64,000 nt of DNA from Demequina muriae (GTDB lineage: Bacteria > Actinomycetota > Actinomycetes > Actinomycetales > Demequinaceae). The notes beneath the pieces were generated by a model. It worked only from the letters and a program-made list of their open reading frames with translations, ran no database searches and was not told the DNA's origin. The translations under genes and the position numbers were made by a program. Shown in pieces: positions 36,777-45,705 of this stretch. The DNA is taken from the NCBI RefSeq assembly GCF_030418295.1, contig NZ_JAUHQA010000001.1:1860001-1924000 (forward strand), in the 5' to 3' direction. How positions within the stretch are numbered: the stretch's first letter is position 1; every line of letters begins with the position of its first letter.

Positions 36777-37391
36777 ATGAGTGAGACCGCGCTGGACTTC
36801 GAGACCGAGGCGCTGTCGTACATGGATCAGCTGTACGCCGCCGCCCTGCGCATGACGCGCAACGGTGCCGACGCAGAGGACCTGGTGCAGGAGACGTACG
36901 CGAAGGCGTTCGCCGCCCAGGACAAGTTCACGATGGGCACCAACCTCAAGGCGTGGCTGTACCGCATCCAGACGAACGCGTTCATCAACACGTACCGCAA
37001 GAAGCAGCGTCAGCCCAAGCTCTCCGATGCCGAGCAGGTCGAGGACTGGCAGATCGCCGCGGCGGCTGAGCACACCAGCTCCGGACTCGTGTCCGCTGAG
37101 CAGGAGGCGCTGGACCAGATCGGCGACGTCGAGGTCAAGCGCGCACTGTCGGAGCTGTCGGAGGACTTCAGGATGGCGGTCTACCTCTCGGACGTCGAGG
37201 GGTTCGCCTACAAGGAGATCGCGGAGATCATGGATACCCCCGTGGGCACGGTGATGTCTCGCCTGCACCGGGGGCGCAAGCTGCTCCGTGAGAAGTTGAG
37301 AGAATACGCGGCTGAGCGCGGCATCTACGACAAGCGCCCGGCCCCCAATGTGGACAGTGGGGAGGTGTGCCATGCCCGGAAGGGAGTGTGA
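36777..37391 (+). CDS. sigR: ECF sigma factor of the SigR/SigH thiol-oxidative stress family
   Basis: Directs RNA polymerase to thioredoxin and related genes when thiols are oxidised. The 204-residue protein has sigma region 2 ([31 protein letters not shown] ... [19 protein letters not shown]) and region 4 ([52 protein letters not shown]). The following gene is a zinc anti-sigma factor with 20 bp overlap, and a perfect GGAAT-N18-GTT promoter precedes it. I use the ATG at 36777; the frame is open further upstream. Some genera call the same gene sigH. Confidence 0.95.
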   Translation: MSETALDFETEALSYMDQLYAAALRMTRNGADAEDLVQETYAKAFAAQDKFTMGTNLKAWLYRIQTNAFINTYRKKQRQPKLSDAEQVEDWQIAAAAEHTSSGLVSAEQEALDQIGDVEVKRALSELSEDFRMAVYLSDVEGFAYKEIAEIMDTPVGTVMSRLHRGRKLLREKLREYAAERGIYDKRPAPNVDSGEVCHARKGV

Positions 37392-37608
37392 GGAGGCCCT
37401 CGACCGCCTGTTCGAATACATCGACGATGAGCTCTCGGATGATGAGCTCCGCCGCATCGGCGCCCATCTGAAGACGTGCCCGCCGTGCGAGGCGGAGCAC
37501 AAGATCAAAGAGAAGATCAAGAACCTGACGTCGCGCTCCGGCGGCGACGCCGCCCCGGAGGAACTGCGCGAGCGCATCCTCTCGTCGATCAGGTCCACGC
37601 GCGCCTGA
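37372..37608 (+). CDS. rsrA: Zinc-containing anti-sigma factor RsrA
   Basis: Redox switch that holds SigR inactive until its zinc-coordinating cysteines form a disulfide. The 78-residue protein has the ZAS signature H-x3-C-x2-C (AHLKTCPPC) and an N-terminal Cys (GRECEEAL), with a [11 protein letters not shown] helix between them. ATG at 37372 lies within the sigR 3' end, a 20-bp overlap that implies coupled synthesis at a fixed ratio. A terminator hairpin follows 22 bp after the stop. Confidence 0.93.
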   Translation: MPGRECEEALDRLFEYIDDELSDDELRRIGAHLKTCPPCEAEHKIKEKIKNLTSRSGGDAAPEELRERILSSIRSTRA

Positions 37609-37630
37609 CCTGACTGGCCAGGCATGACGA

Positions 37631-37660
37631 AGGCCGCACCGGAACTGTCCGATGCGGCCT
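37631..37660. terminator. Bidirectional terminator between rsrA and bL37 gene
   Basis: AGGCCGCA (37631-37638) pairs with TGCGGCCT (37653-37660), with an inner CGGA-ACTG-TCCG helix across one symmetric mismatch, giving a long stable hairpin between convergent genes. Confidence 0.75.
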
Positions 37661-37678
37661 CGAGTCAGGTGGGATCAA

Positions 37679-37753
37679 TCAGGCGTTGGGACGCTTGCCG
37701 TGATTGGCTCCGCCCTTGGCGCGCGCCTTGCGCTTGCGGCCTCGCTTGCTCAT
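37679..37753 (-). CDS. 50S ribosomal protein bL37
   Basis: A 24-residue, highly basic peptide, MSKRGRKRKARAKGGANHGK followed by RPNA. It matches the actinobacterial large-subunit protein bL37 (family C-terminus NHGKRPN). The position, convergent with the SigR/RsrA pair, agrees with its location in other Actinobacteria as I recall it. The ATG complementary to 37751-37753 has AAAGGGGGA eight bases upstream on the minus strand. It is too short for ordinary gene callers and is often missed. Confidence 0.85.
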   Translation of the reverse strand: MSKRGRKRKARAKGGANHGKRPNA

Positions 37754-37881
37754 CGGGATCCCCCTTTCTTACGCGGACGTGACGAAATCGACTATCTATC
37801 TTCCCACACCGTGCTTCACGTCGGTGCCTCGGAGCCCTACCCTCGCTCAAGAGACCACCGACCCGTGCCGATGGAGTACCC

Positions 37882-38970
37882 GTGAGCGACCAGCCAGTAT
37901 CCGTCATCCCCTTCCTGCACGCCCTCGCGTCCACGGGCGGTTCCGACCTCCACTGCAAGGTGGGCTCCGCTCCGCGGGTACGCGTGGATGGCCGGCTGCG
38001 CAAGCTGCAGGTGCCGCCGCTGACGCCCGCCGACACCCGCAACATGGTGGCCCAGGTGCTGCCGGAGGACCTCGTCGCCCAGTTCCGCGACACGCATGAG
38101 GCGGACTTCGCGTTCTCCCTGTCCGGCGTGGGTCGATTCCGCGTCAACGCCTATGTGGCGCGCGGCACGGACTGCCTCGTGTTCCGGCGCGTGGCGGTGG
38201 GAGCGACCCCGTTCGAGGACCTCGGCCTGCCGCCCGTGATCGCCGACCTCGCGCTCGAGCCGCGTGGGCTGGTGCTGGTCACCGGCCCTACCGGCTCCGG
38301 CAAGACCACCACGCTGGCGTCCATGGTCGACCTGATCAACACGTACCGCGAGGTCAACATCATCACCATCGAGGACCCGATCGAGGTCCTCCACAGCGAC
38401 AAGAAGGCGATCATCTCGCAGCGCGAGATCCGCTCGGACACCCTCGACTTCACCGCGGCGCTGCGCGGAGCGATGCGCCAGGACCCCGACGTCATCATGG
38501 TCGGCGAGATGCGCGACATCGAGACCGTGCGCGCCGCGCTGTCGGCGGCCGAGACGGGCCACCTCGTGCTCGCCACCCTTCACACCGTCGATGCGCAGGA
38601 CACCATCAACCGGATCATCGACTTCTTCACCCCGCACGAGCAGAGCCAGGTGCGCTCCACCCTCGCCCAGACGCTCCGCGGCATCGTGTCACAGCGCCTG
38701 GTGCGCAAGGGCGACGGCAGCGGCCGCACGCTCGCGGCGGAGATCATGGTCAACCACGGCCGCATCGCGGAGGCCATCGTGGAGCCGGCGAGCCAGCCGC
38801 CCATCACGGACCTCATCGCCGAGGGCGAGTACTACAAGATGCAGACGTTCGACCAGCACCTGTTCGAGCTGGTGCGGGACCGCGTGGTGTCCGTCGACGA
38901 CGCCGTGGCGATCGCGACGCGTCCGCACGACCTTCAGGTGACCTTGCGGAACTCCGGCGTCATCGTCTGA
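37882..38970 (+). CDS. pilT: PilT-type type IV pilus twitching ATPase
   Basis: Hexameric ATPase that retracts type IV pili. The 362-residue protein has an N-terminal PAS-like domain (LHALASTGGSDLHCKVGSAPRVRVDG), Walker A GPTGSGKTTTLA near residue 136, the Asp box (IITIEDPIEVLH), Walker B DPDVIMVGEMRDIETVRAAL and the His box TGHLVLATLHTVDAQDTINRIIDFF. AEIMVNHGRIAE corresponds to the AIRNLIRE region of canonical PilT in divergent form. GTG at 37882 has GGAG five bases upstream. No other pilus gene is within the window, so it is an orphan here. Confidence 0.88.
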   Translation: MSDQPVSVIPFLHALASTGGSDLHCKVGSAPRVRVDGRLRKLQVPPLTPADTRNMVAQVLPEDLVAQFRDTHEADFAFSLSGVGRFRVNAYVARGTDCLVFRRVAVGATPFEDLGLPPVIADLALEPRGLVLVTGPTGSGKTTTLASMVDLINTYREVNIITIEDPIEVLHSDKKAIISQREIRSDTLDFTAALRGAMRQDPDVIMVGEMRDIETVRAALSAAETGHLVLATLHTVDAQDTINRIIDFFTPHEQSQVRSTLAQTLRGIVSQRLVRKGDGSGRTLAAEIMVNHGRIAEAIVEPASQPPITDLIAEGEYYKMQTFDQHLFELVRDRVVSVDDAVAIATRPHDLQVTLRNSGVIV

Positions 38971-38980
38971 CACGGGACCT

Positions 38981-39097
38981 CTGTCCGGCACTGGTTGACC
39001 CCTACGGCAGGTATCGGCCTGCTGTCCGGCAGGACCTGGCAGTGAGTGCCGGACAGCACGTCACGAGCCGCCAGAGGGGTCAGTGAGTGCCGGACAG
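38981..39097. repeat. Nested inverted repeats built from CTGTCCGGCA
   Basis: A 23-bp arm (38981-39003) matches the complement of 39075-39097 at 20 of 23 positions. Inside it, GCTGTCCGGCA (39021-39031) and TGCCGGACAGC (39047-39057) form a perfect 11-bp inverted repeat. The word CTGTCCGGCA therefore occurs four times, two in each orientation, in the 153-bp gap between the convergent pilT and SGNH genes. It may be a double terminator or a repeat element. Confidence 0.8.
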
Positions 39098-39123
39098 GAG
39101 TGCGGCGCGGTCCGAGGGAGAGG

Positions 39124-39732
39124 TCAGGCGGTGAGGGCCGACGACGGCACGCCCAGCCAGTCGTGCCACGTCGAGTGCAGCACGAGCCACGCCATGAGGC
39201 CGTACCCGGCCTGCAACGGCAGCTCGCCGCCGCTCATCGCCATGTCGGTCGCCCACTGCTCATGACGCGCGAGCGGGCCGTACATGTCGATGTAGGGCAC
39301 GTCGCGGCGTGCCGCAGACTCCTCGCACAGCGCGGAGTACTCGGCGACCGCGCGACGGTCCTCGGCGGCGATGGGAGGAGGGCCCGCGATCATCGTGCGG
39401 AAGCCCAAGGCCGATGCGCGATCGAGGGTGTTCGCCAGGTGCAGTCTGGTCATGGTGGGGGAGACGCCGTGCGACAGGTCGTGGCGGCCGATGGCGAACA
39501 GCACGAAGTTGGTGGTGCCCGAGACGCCGTCGGGGCCGATGCGCCGCAGCGCCTCCTCGTCCCATCGGCTCGTGAGCTCGCCGGTGGTCTCACCCGGCAC
39601 TGCGAGCGTGTGGAAGCGCAGGTGAGGCGCGAGCGGCAGCGTGCGCGCCGCGACGCGGCCCGCCCATCCCAGCGCCTTGGGGTCGCCGTGACCCGCGACC
39701 AGCTCGTCGCCCACGAAGAACACGTTGCTCAT
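39124..39732 (-). CDS. SGNH/GDSL-hydrolase-fold protein with altered active site
   Basis: The 202-residue protein has the SGNH fold layout: block I is [11 protein letters not shown] (normally GDS), block [13 protein letters not shown], block [12 protein letters not shown] (normally GxND), block [11 protein letters not shown]. The nucleophilic serine is replaced by glutamate and the block III asparagine by histidine, so ordinary esterase activity is doubtful. Similar GDE-type proteins next to the 2-oxoglutarate enzyme seem to be an actinobacterial subgroup (from memory, unsure). ATG at 39732 overlaps the upstream stop (ATGA), so it is translated with kgd. Confidence 0.75.
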   Translation of the reverse strand: MSNVFFVGDELVAGHGDPKALGWAGRVAARTLPLAPHLRFHTLAVPGETTGELTSRWDEEALRRIGPDGVSGTTNFVLFAIGRHDLSHGVSPTMTRLHLANTLDRASALGFRTMIAGPPPIAAEDRRAVAEYSALCEESAARRDVPYIDMYGPLARHEQWATDMAMSGGELPLQAGYGLMAWLVLHSTWHDWLGVPSSALTA

Positions 39733-42700
39733 CGCGCGAATGCCCGGTCCACGAGATCGGCCTGCTCTTCCTGGTGCCGCGAGCTCAGGCCCGAGGCCGG
39801 CGAGGCGGCCGCCGCGCGAGTCACGCCCTTGACCGTGCGCTTCATCAGCGGCGGCAGCGTCATCGACAGGTAGCCCCAGGCTCCCTGGTTGCGCGGCTCC
39901 TCCTGGACCCACACGAGCGCAGCGTCGCCGTACGGGGCCAGGGCCGCCTCGAGGCTGTCGTGGTCGAGCGGGTAGAGCTGCTCGAGACGGACGATCGCGG
40001 TCGAGGTGTCACCCGACTTCTCACGCCGTGCGGCGAGGTCGTAGTACACCTTGCCGGCGCAGAGCAGCACCCGATCCACGCCCTCGGGGTCGACCGTGTC
40101 CGCAATGACGGGCTCGAACGTTCCGGACGTGAAGTCCTCGACCGCGGACTGCGCCGCCCGCAGCCGCAGCATCGACTTGGGGGTGAACACGATCAGGGGT
40201 CGGCGCGGCCTGTCGTACGCCTGGCGACGCAGGAGGTGGAAGTAACTGGCCGGCGTGGACGGCATGGCGGCGATCATGTTGTCCTCGGCACACAGCTGGA
40301 GGAAGCGCTCGACGCGGGCGGACGAGTGGTCCGGGCCCTGCCCCTCGAAGCCGTGCGGCAGCAGCAGCACGACGGACGAGGACTGACCCCACTTCTGCTC
40401 GGCAGAGGAGATGAACTCGTCGATGATCGTCTGGGCGCCGTTGACGAAGTCGCCGAACTGCGCCTCCCACAGCGTGAGCGCATCGGGCCGCTCGACGGAG
40501 TAGCCGTACTCGAATCCCACGACGGCGTACTCGCTGAGCGACGAGTCGAAGATGTGGAGCTTGGCCTGGTTCGAGCTCAGGTAGAGGAGCGGTGCCCACT
40601 CGGCGCCGGTCGCGCGGTCATGGAAGACGGCGTGGCGCTGCACGAAAGTGCCGCGGCGAGAGTCCTGTCCGGACAGCCGCACGGGCACGCCCTCCTGGAG
40701 CAGGGCGCCGAACGCCAGCAGTTCTCCGTAGCCCCAGTCGATGCCGCCTTCGCGGGTCATCAGTTCGCGGCGCTCGAGGAGCTTCGCGAGCTTGGGGTGG
40801 ACGGAGAAGCCCTGCGGGGGGCGGGTGTGAGCGACGCCGATGCGTTCGACCTGGGCCGTGGTCGCGGCCGTCTGCCAGCCCACCATGACGCCGGCGTCGG
40901 ACGACTGCGAGGAGGGCAGCTCGAGTCCCGAGATGGATTCGGACTCGGTGCCCTTGAAGCCCTCGCGGGTCTCGATGAACACGCGCTCGAGCTGCGCCAA
41001 GTAGTCCTGCGAGACCGACTCGGCCTCGTCCGTGGTGATGTCGCCGCGGCGGATCAGCGCCTCGGTGTACAGGTGACGCACGGACCGCTTGGCCTCGATG
41101 AGGTCGTACATGCGCGGCTGGGTCATCGACGGGTCGTCGCCCTCGTTGTGGCCGCGGCGACGGTAGCAGACCATGTCGATGATCACATCGCGACCGAATG
41201 CCTCGCGGTACTCGAAGGCCAGTCGCGCAGCGCGCACGCACGCCTCGGGGTCGTCGCCGTTCACGTGGAAGATCGGGATCTGGAAGCCCTTGGCGATGTC
41301 CGTGCAGTAGCGCGTGGACCGCGAGTCGCCCGGTCCCGTCGTGAAGCCCACCTGGTTGTTGATGATCACGTGGACCGTGCCGCCCGTGGTGAAGCCGCGC
41401 AGGCCCGCCATGTTCAGCGTCTCCATGACGACACCCTGGCCGGCGAAGGCGGCGTCGCCGTGGATGAGCACGGGGAGCACGGGGTAGCCATCGGTGGCGG
41501 GGTCGGCGCCCAGCTGGTCGAGCTTCGCGCGCACGATGCCCTCGAGCACCGGGTTGACCGCCTCGAGGTGGGAGGGGTTCGCGGCCAGGTACACGTTGGT
41601 GGTCTCGCCGGTCTCTGCGGTGAAGACGCCCTCGGTGCCGAGGTGGTACTTCACGTCTCCGGAGCCCTGGACAGAGCCGGGGATGGCGGTGCCGTCGAAC
41701 TCGCTGAAGATCTGCGAGTACGACTTTCCCGCCAGGTTCGCGAGCACGTTGAGGCGCCCGCGGTGCGCCATACCGATGCACACCTCCTGGATGCCGGAGA
41801 CGGCAGCCGCGGACATCATCGCGTCGAGCAACGGGATGAGGGACTCGCCGCCCTCGAGCGAGAATCGCTTCTGGCCCACGTACTTGGTCTGCAGGAACGC
41901 CTCGAACGCCTCCGCGGCGTTGAGGCGTCGCAGGACTCGCAGGTGCTCCTCGCGGGTGGGCTTGGTGTAGCCCTTCTCGAGCCGCTCCTGGAGCCACGCA
42001 CGCTGGGCGCGATCGGCGATGTGCATGTACTCGACGCCCACGGTGCGGCAGTACGCGTCGCGCAGGCGGCCCAGGACCTCCCGCATCTTCCAGCGGTTCT
42101 TGCCGCCGAACCCGCCGGTCGCGTAGTGGCGGTCGAGGTCCCACAGCGTGAGGCCGTGGGTCTGCACGTCGAGGTCGGGGTGCTTGCGCAGGCGTGTGCT
42201 GAGCGGGTCGACGTCGGCCATCAGGTGGCCGCGCGAGCGGTACGCGTGGATCAGCTCGGCGATGCGCGCGGGCTTCGCCGCCTCTGCGTCGTCGTTGGTC
42301 GCGGAGTCCTGCACCCACCGCACGGGCTCGTACGGCACGCGCAGCGCCACGAACACGCGGTCCCAGAACCCGTCGAGTCCGAGCAGCTTCTTGTGCACCA
42401 ATGACAGGAAGTCGCCGGACTGCGCGCCCTGAATGACGCGGTGGTCGTAGGTCGACGTCAGCGTGAGCACCTTCGAGACGCCGAGCCGTGCGACGGTCTC
42501 CTCCGACGCGCCCTGGTACTCGGCGGGGTAGTCCATCGCACCCACGCCGATGATCGCGCCCTGGCCCTGCATGAGTCGAGGCACCGAGTGCACGGTGCCG
42601 ATCGTGCCGGGGTTCGTCAGCGTGATGGTGGTGCCCTGGAAGTCGTCGGCCTGGAGGGCCCCTGTGCGCGCCTTGCGGACGACGGCCTCATACGCGGCCC

Positions 42701-43640
42701 AGAACTTCGCGAAGTCCATGCTGTCGACGCCCTTGACGTTCGGCACGAGCAGCTGGCGCACGCCGTCGCCCTTGTCGAGGTCGATCGCGAGGCCGAAGTT
42801 GATGTGCTCGGGGGTGCGCACGGCGGGCTTGCCATCGTCCTCGGCGAACGAGACGTTCATCGCCGGCTGCTCGGAGAGCGCCTCGATGATCGCGTAGCCG
42901 ATGAGGTGGGTGAAGCTCACCTTTCCGCCGCGCGTGCGGGCCAGGTGGTTGTTGATCACGACCCGGTTGTCCATCAGCAGCTTGGCGGGGATGGTGCGCA
43001 CCGAGGTCGCGGTGGGGACCTCGAGGCTCGCCTCCATGTTCGAGACGACGCGCGCAGCGGGTCCGCGCAGCCGCTCGAGCCCGTGCTTCACGTCCTTGGC
43101 CGCGAGCATCTTGTGGTCGTGGCGCTGCAGGTAGGCGGCCGTGGGAGCCTGCGCCGTCGCGATCGGCTGCGTGGCGAGCTGCTCGACGTCGGCCGCCGGC
43201 TCGGGCGCCGATGCGGCCGATGCGGGGGAGTCCTTCCGCGCCACGGGCATCTCCTGCGTCGCTGGCTGGGGCACGGTGCGGCGCTCGGTGGCGGGCGCGG
43301 GTGTGGGCGTCGGCGCGGAGGGCTGGCCGCCCTCCTCGTGGCTTCCTGGCGATGGCGCCGGGCGTTCAGCACGCGCCGCGGGCTGCGCGGTGGGCTCGTC
43401 GCCCGGGCTCGCGGTGCCCGCATCCGACGCGGTGGCCGATGCGGGGGCGTCCGGGGCCGGATCGCCCGGAGGGGCGGATTCGGCGGTCGGGGCCGTGGCG
43501 TGGGGAGTCGAGTCGCCCTCGGCGGCGCTCGAGGCGCTGGGCGCGCTCGTGCCGAGGATGAGCGAGGCGACCGAGGGAGCCCCGGCGTCTCGTGCGACTG
43601 ACGTGCGGTCAGTAGCTGTCGCGCTGGTGTCGGTGGACAC
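39729..43640 (-). CDS. kgd: Multifunctional 2-oxoglutarate metabolism enzyme (fused E2-E1, Kgd/OdhA type)
   Basis: Actinobacterial fusion that decarboxylates 2-oxoglutarate and, with E2p/E3, makes succinyl-CoA in the TCA cycle; in mycobacteria also a carboligase/decarboxylase. The 1303-residue protein has a Pro/Ala-rich N-terminal region (residues 1-~175) with no lipoyl domain, an E2-type succinyltransferase core ([19 protein letters not shown] ... [16 protein letters not shown]), and the full E1o domain ([38 protein letters not shown]). GTG at 43640 is used; no in-frame ATG lies near it and no good ribosome site is seen. The long disordered N-terminus is a little longer than in mycobacteria. 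Confidence 0.95.
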   Translation of the reverse strand: MSTDTSATATDRTSVARDAGAPSVASLILGTSAPSASSAAEGDSTPHATAPTAESAPPGDPAPDAPASATASDAGTASPGDEPTAQPAARAERPAPSPGSHEEGGQPSAPTPTPAPATERRTVPQPATQEMPVARKDSPASAASAPEPAADVEQLATQPIATAQAPTAAYLQRHDHKMLAAKDVKHGLERLRGPAARVVSNMEASLEVPTATSVRTIPAKLLMDNRVVINNHLARTRGGKVSFTHLIGYAIIEALSEQPAMNVSFAEDDGKPAVRTPEHINFGLAIDLDKGDGVRQLLVPNVKGVDSMDFAKFWAAYEAVVRKARTGALQADDFQGTTITLTNPGTIGTVHSVPRLMQGQGAIIGVGAMDYPAEYQGASEETVARLGVSKVLTLTSTYDHRVIQGAQSGDFLSLVHKKLLGLDGFWDRVFVALRVPYEPVRWVQDSATNDDAEAAKPARIAELIHAYRSRGHLMADVDPLSTRLRKHPDLDVQTHGLTLWDLDRHYATGGFGGKNRWKMREVLGRLRDAYCRTVGVEYMHIADRAQRAWLQERLEKGYTKPTREEHLRVLRRLNAAEAFEAFLQTKYVGQKRFSLEGGESLIPLLDAMMSAAAVSGIQEVCIGMAHRGRLNVLANLAGKSYSQIFSEFDGTAIPGSVQGSGDVKYHLGTEGVFTAETGETTNVYLAANPSHLEAVNPVLEGIVRAKLDQLGADPATDGYPVLPVLIHGDAAFAGQGVVMETLNMAGLRGFTTGGTVHVIINNQVGFTTGPGDSRSTRYCTDIAKGFQIPIFHVNGDDPEACVRAARLAFEYREAFGRDVIIDMVCYRRRGHNEGDDPSMTQPRMYDLIEAKRSVRHLYTEALIRRGDITTDEAESVSQDYLAQLERVFIETREGFKGTESESISGLELPSSQSSDAGVMVGWQTAATTAQVERIGVAHTRPPQGFSVHPKLAKLLERRELMTREGGIDWGYGELLAFGALLQEGVPVRLSGQDSRRGTFVQRHAVFHDRATGAEWAPLLYLSSNQAKLHIFDSSLSEYAVVGFEYGYSVERPDALTLWEAQFGDFVNGAQTIIDEFISSAEQKWGQSSSVVLLLPHGFEGQGPDHSSARVERFLQLCAEDNMIAAMPSTPASYFHLLRRQAYDRPRRPLIVFTPKSMLRLRAAQSAVEDFTSGTFEPVIADTVDPEGVDRVLLCAGKVYYDLAARREKSGDTSTAIVRLEQLYPLDHDSLEAALAPYGDAALVWVQEEPRNQGAWGYLSMTLPPLMKRTVKGVTRAAAASPASGLSSRHQEEQADLVDRAFAR

Positions 43641-43757
43641 GTCGGGGGCCGCTCACTTTCTTGGCGCGGATGCGTCTAACGAGGACGTCGATGTTCTTCA
43701 ATAGTCCAGCCTAGACGCTCTGCGCGGGTGGACCGTCCCCGTGACTTGGGCAAATCG

Positions 43758-44570
43758 TTACGAGATGTCCTTGCGGAACGTGATCAGCCAACCGATGACG
43801 GCGGCGATGACCGCGTATCCCAGGAGAACGAGCAGTCCAGCCCATGGCGCGAGCAGATCGCCCACTCCCGCAGTGGAGTAGAAGCTGGCACCCGCGATCG
43901 CCTCGCCTGCCGCGCCCGGCATGAACTTCCCGGCTCCCGCAATCGGGTCGACGAAGGCGAGTCCGAAGCGCACGATGGGCTCGACCAGCTGGGTCCAGCC
44001 CAGCAGCGCCACGATCACGACCACCTGGTTGGTGAGCGCTGTGCCGAATCCCACGCCGACGAGGCCCCACGCGGTCAGCGCCACGACGCTCATGCCGAGC
44101 GTGCGCCACACCTCCGCGGAATCGAGGCCGGTCGGTTCTCCGCCGAGCATCAGCGCTCCGGCTCCGACGCCCACGCCGGTCGCGACACCGACGACCGCGT
44201 AGATCAGCGCGAACGGGATCACCGCGACGAACTTCGCACCGATCACCTTCGCCCGACTCGGCTCCAGCAGCAGCGTCGTGTCGATGGTGCGATGGCGGAA
44301 CTCGGACGTGACTGCCAGGGCGCCCACGATGACGGGGAACACATACCCGAACGACACTGGCAACGTGTAGATGATGCGGGCCGTGGCGACCGGGTCCATG
44401 TCGGCGCCGCCGCCCTCCACTCCGGATCCGCCGATCTCCTCCGCGAAGGCGAAGGAGAAGCCGATCGTCGCGGTCATGAAGGCGACGCCCGCGACCATGC
44501 ACAGCAACAGGATCCACCACAGCCGGGTGGACCGGATCTTGCGCAGCTCGGAGACGATCGCGGTGCTCAT
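43758..44570 (-). CDS. ABC-2 type transporter permease
   Basis: Membrane subunit of the exporter whose ATPase is the gene just upstream. The 270-residue protein has about six membrane helices; it opens with SELRKIRSTRLWWILLLCMV and has TSEFRHRTIDTTLLLEPSR, the conserved cytoplasmic loop of BcrB-like permeases. ATG at 44570 overlaps the ATPase stop (ATGA). Substrate unknown; bacitracin/lantibiotic-type or lipid efflux is common for this pair. Confidence 0.87.
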   Translation of the reverse strand: MSTAIVSELRKIRSTRLWWILLLCMVAGVAFMTATIGFSFAFAEEIGGSGVEGGGADMDPVATARIIYTLPVSFGYVFPVIVGALAVTSEFRHRTIDTTLLLEPSRAKVIGAKFVAVIPFALIYAVVGVATGVGVGAGALMLGGEPTGLDSAEVWRTLGMSVVALTAWGLVGVGFGTALTNQVVVIVALLGWTQLVEPIVRFGLAFVDPIAGAGKFMPGAAGEAIAGASFYSTAGVGDLLAPWAGLLVLLGYAVIAAVIGWLITFRKDIS

Positions 44571-45487
44571 GCGGCCACCTCGGTCTCGGTCGTGGCGGGG
44601 GACTCGGTCAGTCGCAGGAACACGTCCTCGAGGCTCTCGCCCGTCTCGTCGAGCCCGTGGATCTCGAGTCCATCGGCGAACGCGTAGGCCCCGACCTCGG
44701 CGGCGCTCGCGCCCAGGATCCGGACCTGGCCCTCCCGCTCGATGGTCGCCGTGCCGGGGAATCGCGTGCGTGCGAAATCTGCCAGCGCATCGGCGCGGGG
44801 GCTCTTCAGCACGACACCCGGCTCGGCAAGCGCGCGCAGCTCCTCGAGGGAGGACTGATGGCGCAGGGCGCCGTTCGCGATCACCACCACATCGTCGACA
44901 GTCTGCTGAACCTCGCTCAGCAGGTGAGAGCTGAGCAGCACCGTGCCCCCCGCATCGGCGAACGATCGCAGGAACGACCGCAGCCACTTGATGCCCGCGG
45001 GGTCCAAGCCGTTGGCGGATTCGTCGAGGACCAGCACGTCGGGGCGTCCGAGCAGTGCGGTGGCGAGGCCCAGTCGCTGGCGCATGCCGAGCGAGAAGCC
45101 GCCCACCCGCCGGTGCGCGGCGTCCGTCATGCCGACCGAGGCGAGCGCCTCGTGGCAGCGGGCATCGTCGACATCCACGAGCGGTGCGTAGGCGCGGAGG
45201 TGCTGGAAGGCGGTGCGACCCGGGTGGAACGCACCCTCGAAATGCGCGCCCACGATGGTGCCGGGGCGGTGCTGCTTCGCGTAGCTCGCGCCTCCGATGT
45301 GGGCGGTGCCCGACGTCGCGGAGACGAGTCCCACCAGGATCCGCAGCGTGGTCGACTTGCCGGCCCCGTTGGGTCCGAGGAACCCGGTCACGCGACCCGG
45401 CTGCGCCGAGAAGCTCAGGTCGTCCACGGCGGTGATCGCGCCGTACCGCTTGGTGAGCGAGTCGACCTCGATGGTGCGCGACTGCAT
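44567..45487 (-). CDS. ABC transporter ATP-binding protein (BcrA/DrrA-like)
   Basis: The 306-residue ATPase has Walker A GPNGAGKST, Q-loop region VGAHFEGAFHP, signature FSLGMRQRLGLA (a BcrA/DrrA form of LSGGQ), Walker B VLVLDESANGLDPAG with Ser replacing the usual Pro, and the H-loop SSHLL. A C-terminal extension (residues ~215-306) is the accessory domain of this branch. ATG at 45487 has GGAGG a few bases upstream. Forms a two-gene operon with the permease; probably confers export of an antibiotic or lipid, specificity unknown. Confidence 0.9.
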   Translation of the reverse strand: MQSRTIEVDSLTKRYGAITAVDDLSFSAQPGRVTGFLGPNGAGKSTTLRILVGLVSATSGTAHIGGASYAKQHRPGTIVGAHFEGAFHPGRTAFQHLRAYAPLVDVDDARCHEALASVGMTDAAHRRVGGFSLGMRQRLGLATALLGRPDVLVLDESANGLDPAGIKWLRSFLRSFADAGGTVLLSSHLLSEVQQTVDDVVVIANGALRHQSSLEELRALAEPGVVLKSPRADALADFARTRFPGTATIEREGQVRILGASAAEVGAYAFADGLEIHGLDETGESLEDVFLRLTESPATTETEVAA

Positions 45488-45633
45488 GAGACCTCCGTGA
45501 GTGTGGTGTGTTTCGATGCTAACGGGCTCCCGCGCTCGATGACCACGCGTCCAAGGCCTGGCAGGTCACCGCTTTCGGGCCGCGTGACCAATCAGACAGA
45601 GGTGAGGGGTGGCGCTCTCCGTTACCAATTGGT

Positions 45634-45639
45634 TACAAT
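45634..45639 (+). promoter_or_regulatory. -10 element of the M15 peptidase promoter
   Basis: TACAAT, with the 10-bp palindrome ACCAATTGGT (45623-45632) immediately upstream in the spacer. No good -35 hexamer, suggesting activator control. Predicted start near 45646. Confidence 0.5.
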
Positions 45640-45647
45640 CGCACCCA

Positions 45648-45669
45648 GGCCGACGCTTCGACGTCGGCC
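45648..45669 (+). promoter_or_regulatory. Hairpin at the predicted 5' end of the M15 peptidase mRNA
   Basis: GGCCGACG pairs with CGTCGGCC around CTTCGA, 8 bp. It starts about two bases after the predicted transcription start; such terminal hairpins often protect mRNA from decay. An SD (GGAGG) follows before the GTG at 45706. Confidence 0.5.
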
Positions 45670-45705
45670 GTACTCGTTCGATTCAGATGGCACCTGGAGG
45701 CTCGT

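Noticed and set aside
37631-37660. Possible small RNA gene between rsrA and bL37
   Set aside because: Only a terminator hairpin is present, with no promoter-like box on either strand within the 70-bp gap.
39774-42404. Plus-strand open frame of 876 codons opposite kgd
   Set aside because: Shadow of the reverse codons of kgd; arginine/glutamate-rich with no family signature.
45620-45705. c-di-AMP (ydaO) riboswitch in front of the M15 peptidase, common for wall hydrolases in Actinobacteria
   Set aside because: Predicted leader is only about 60 nt with a single short hairpin, too small for the riboswitch.
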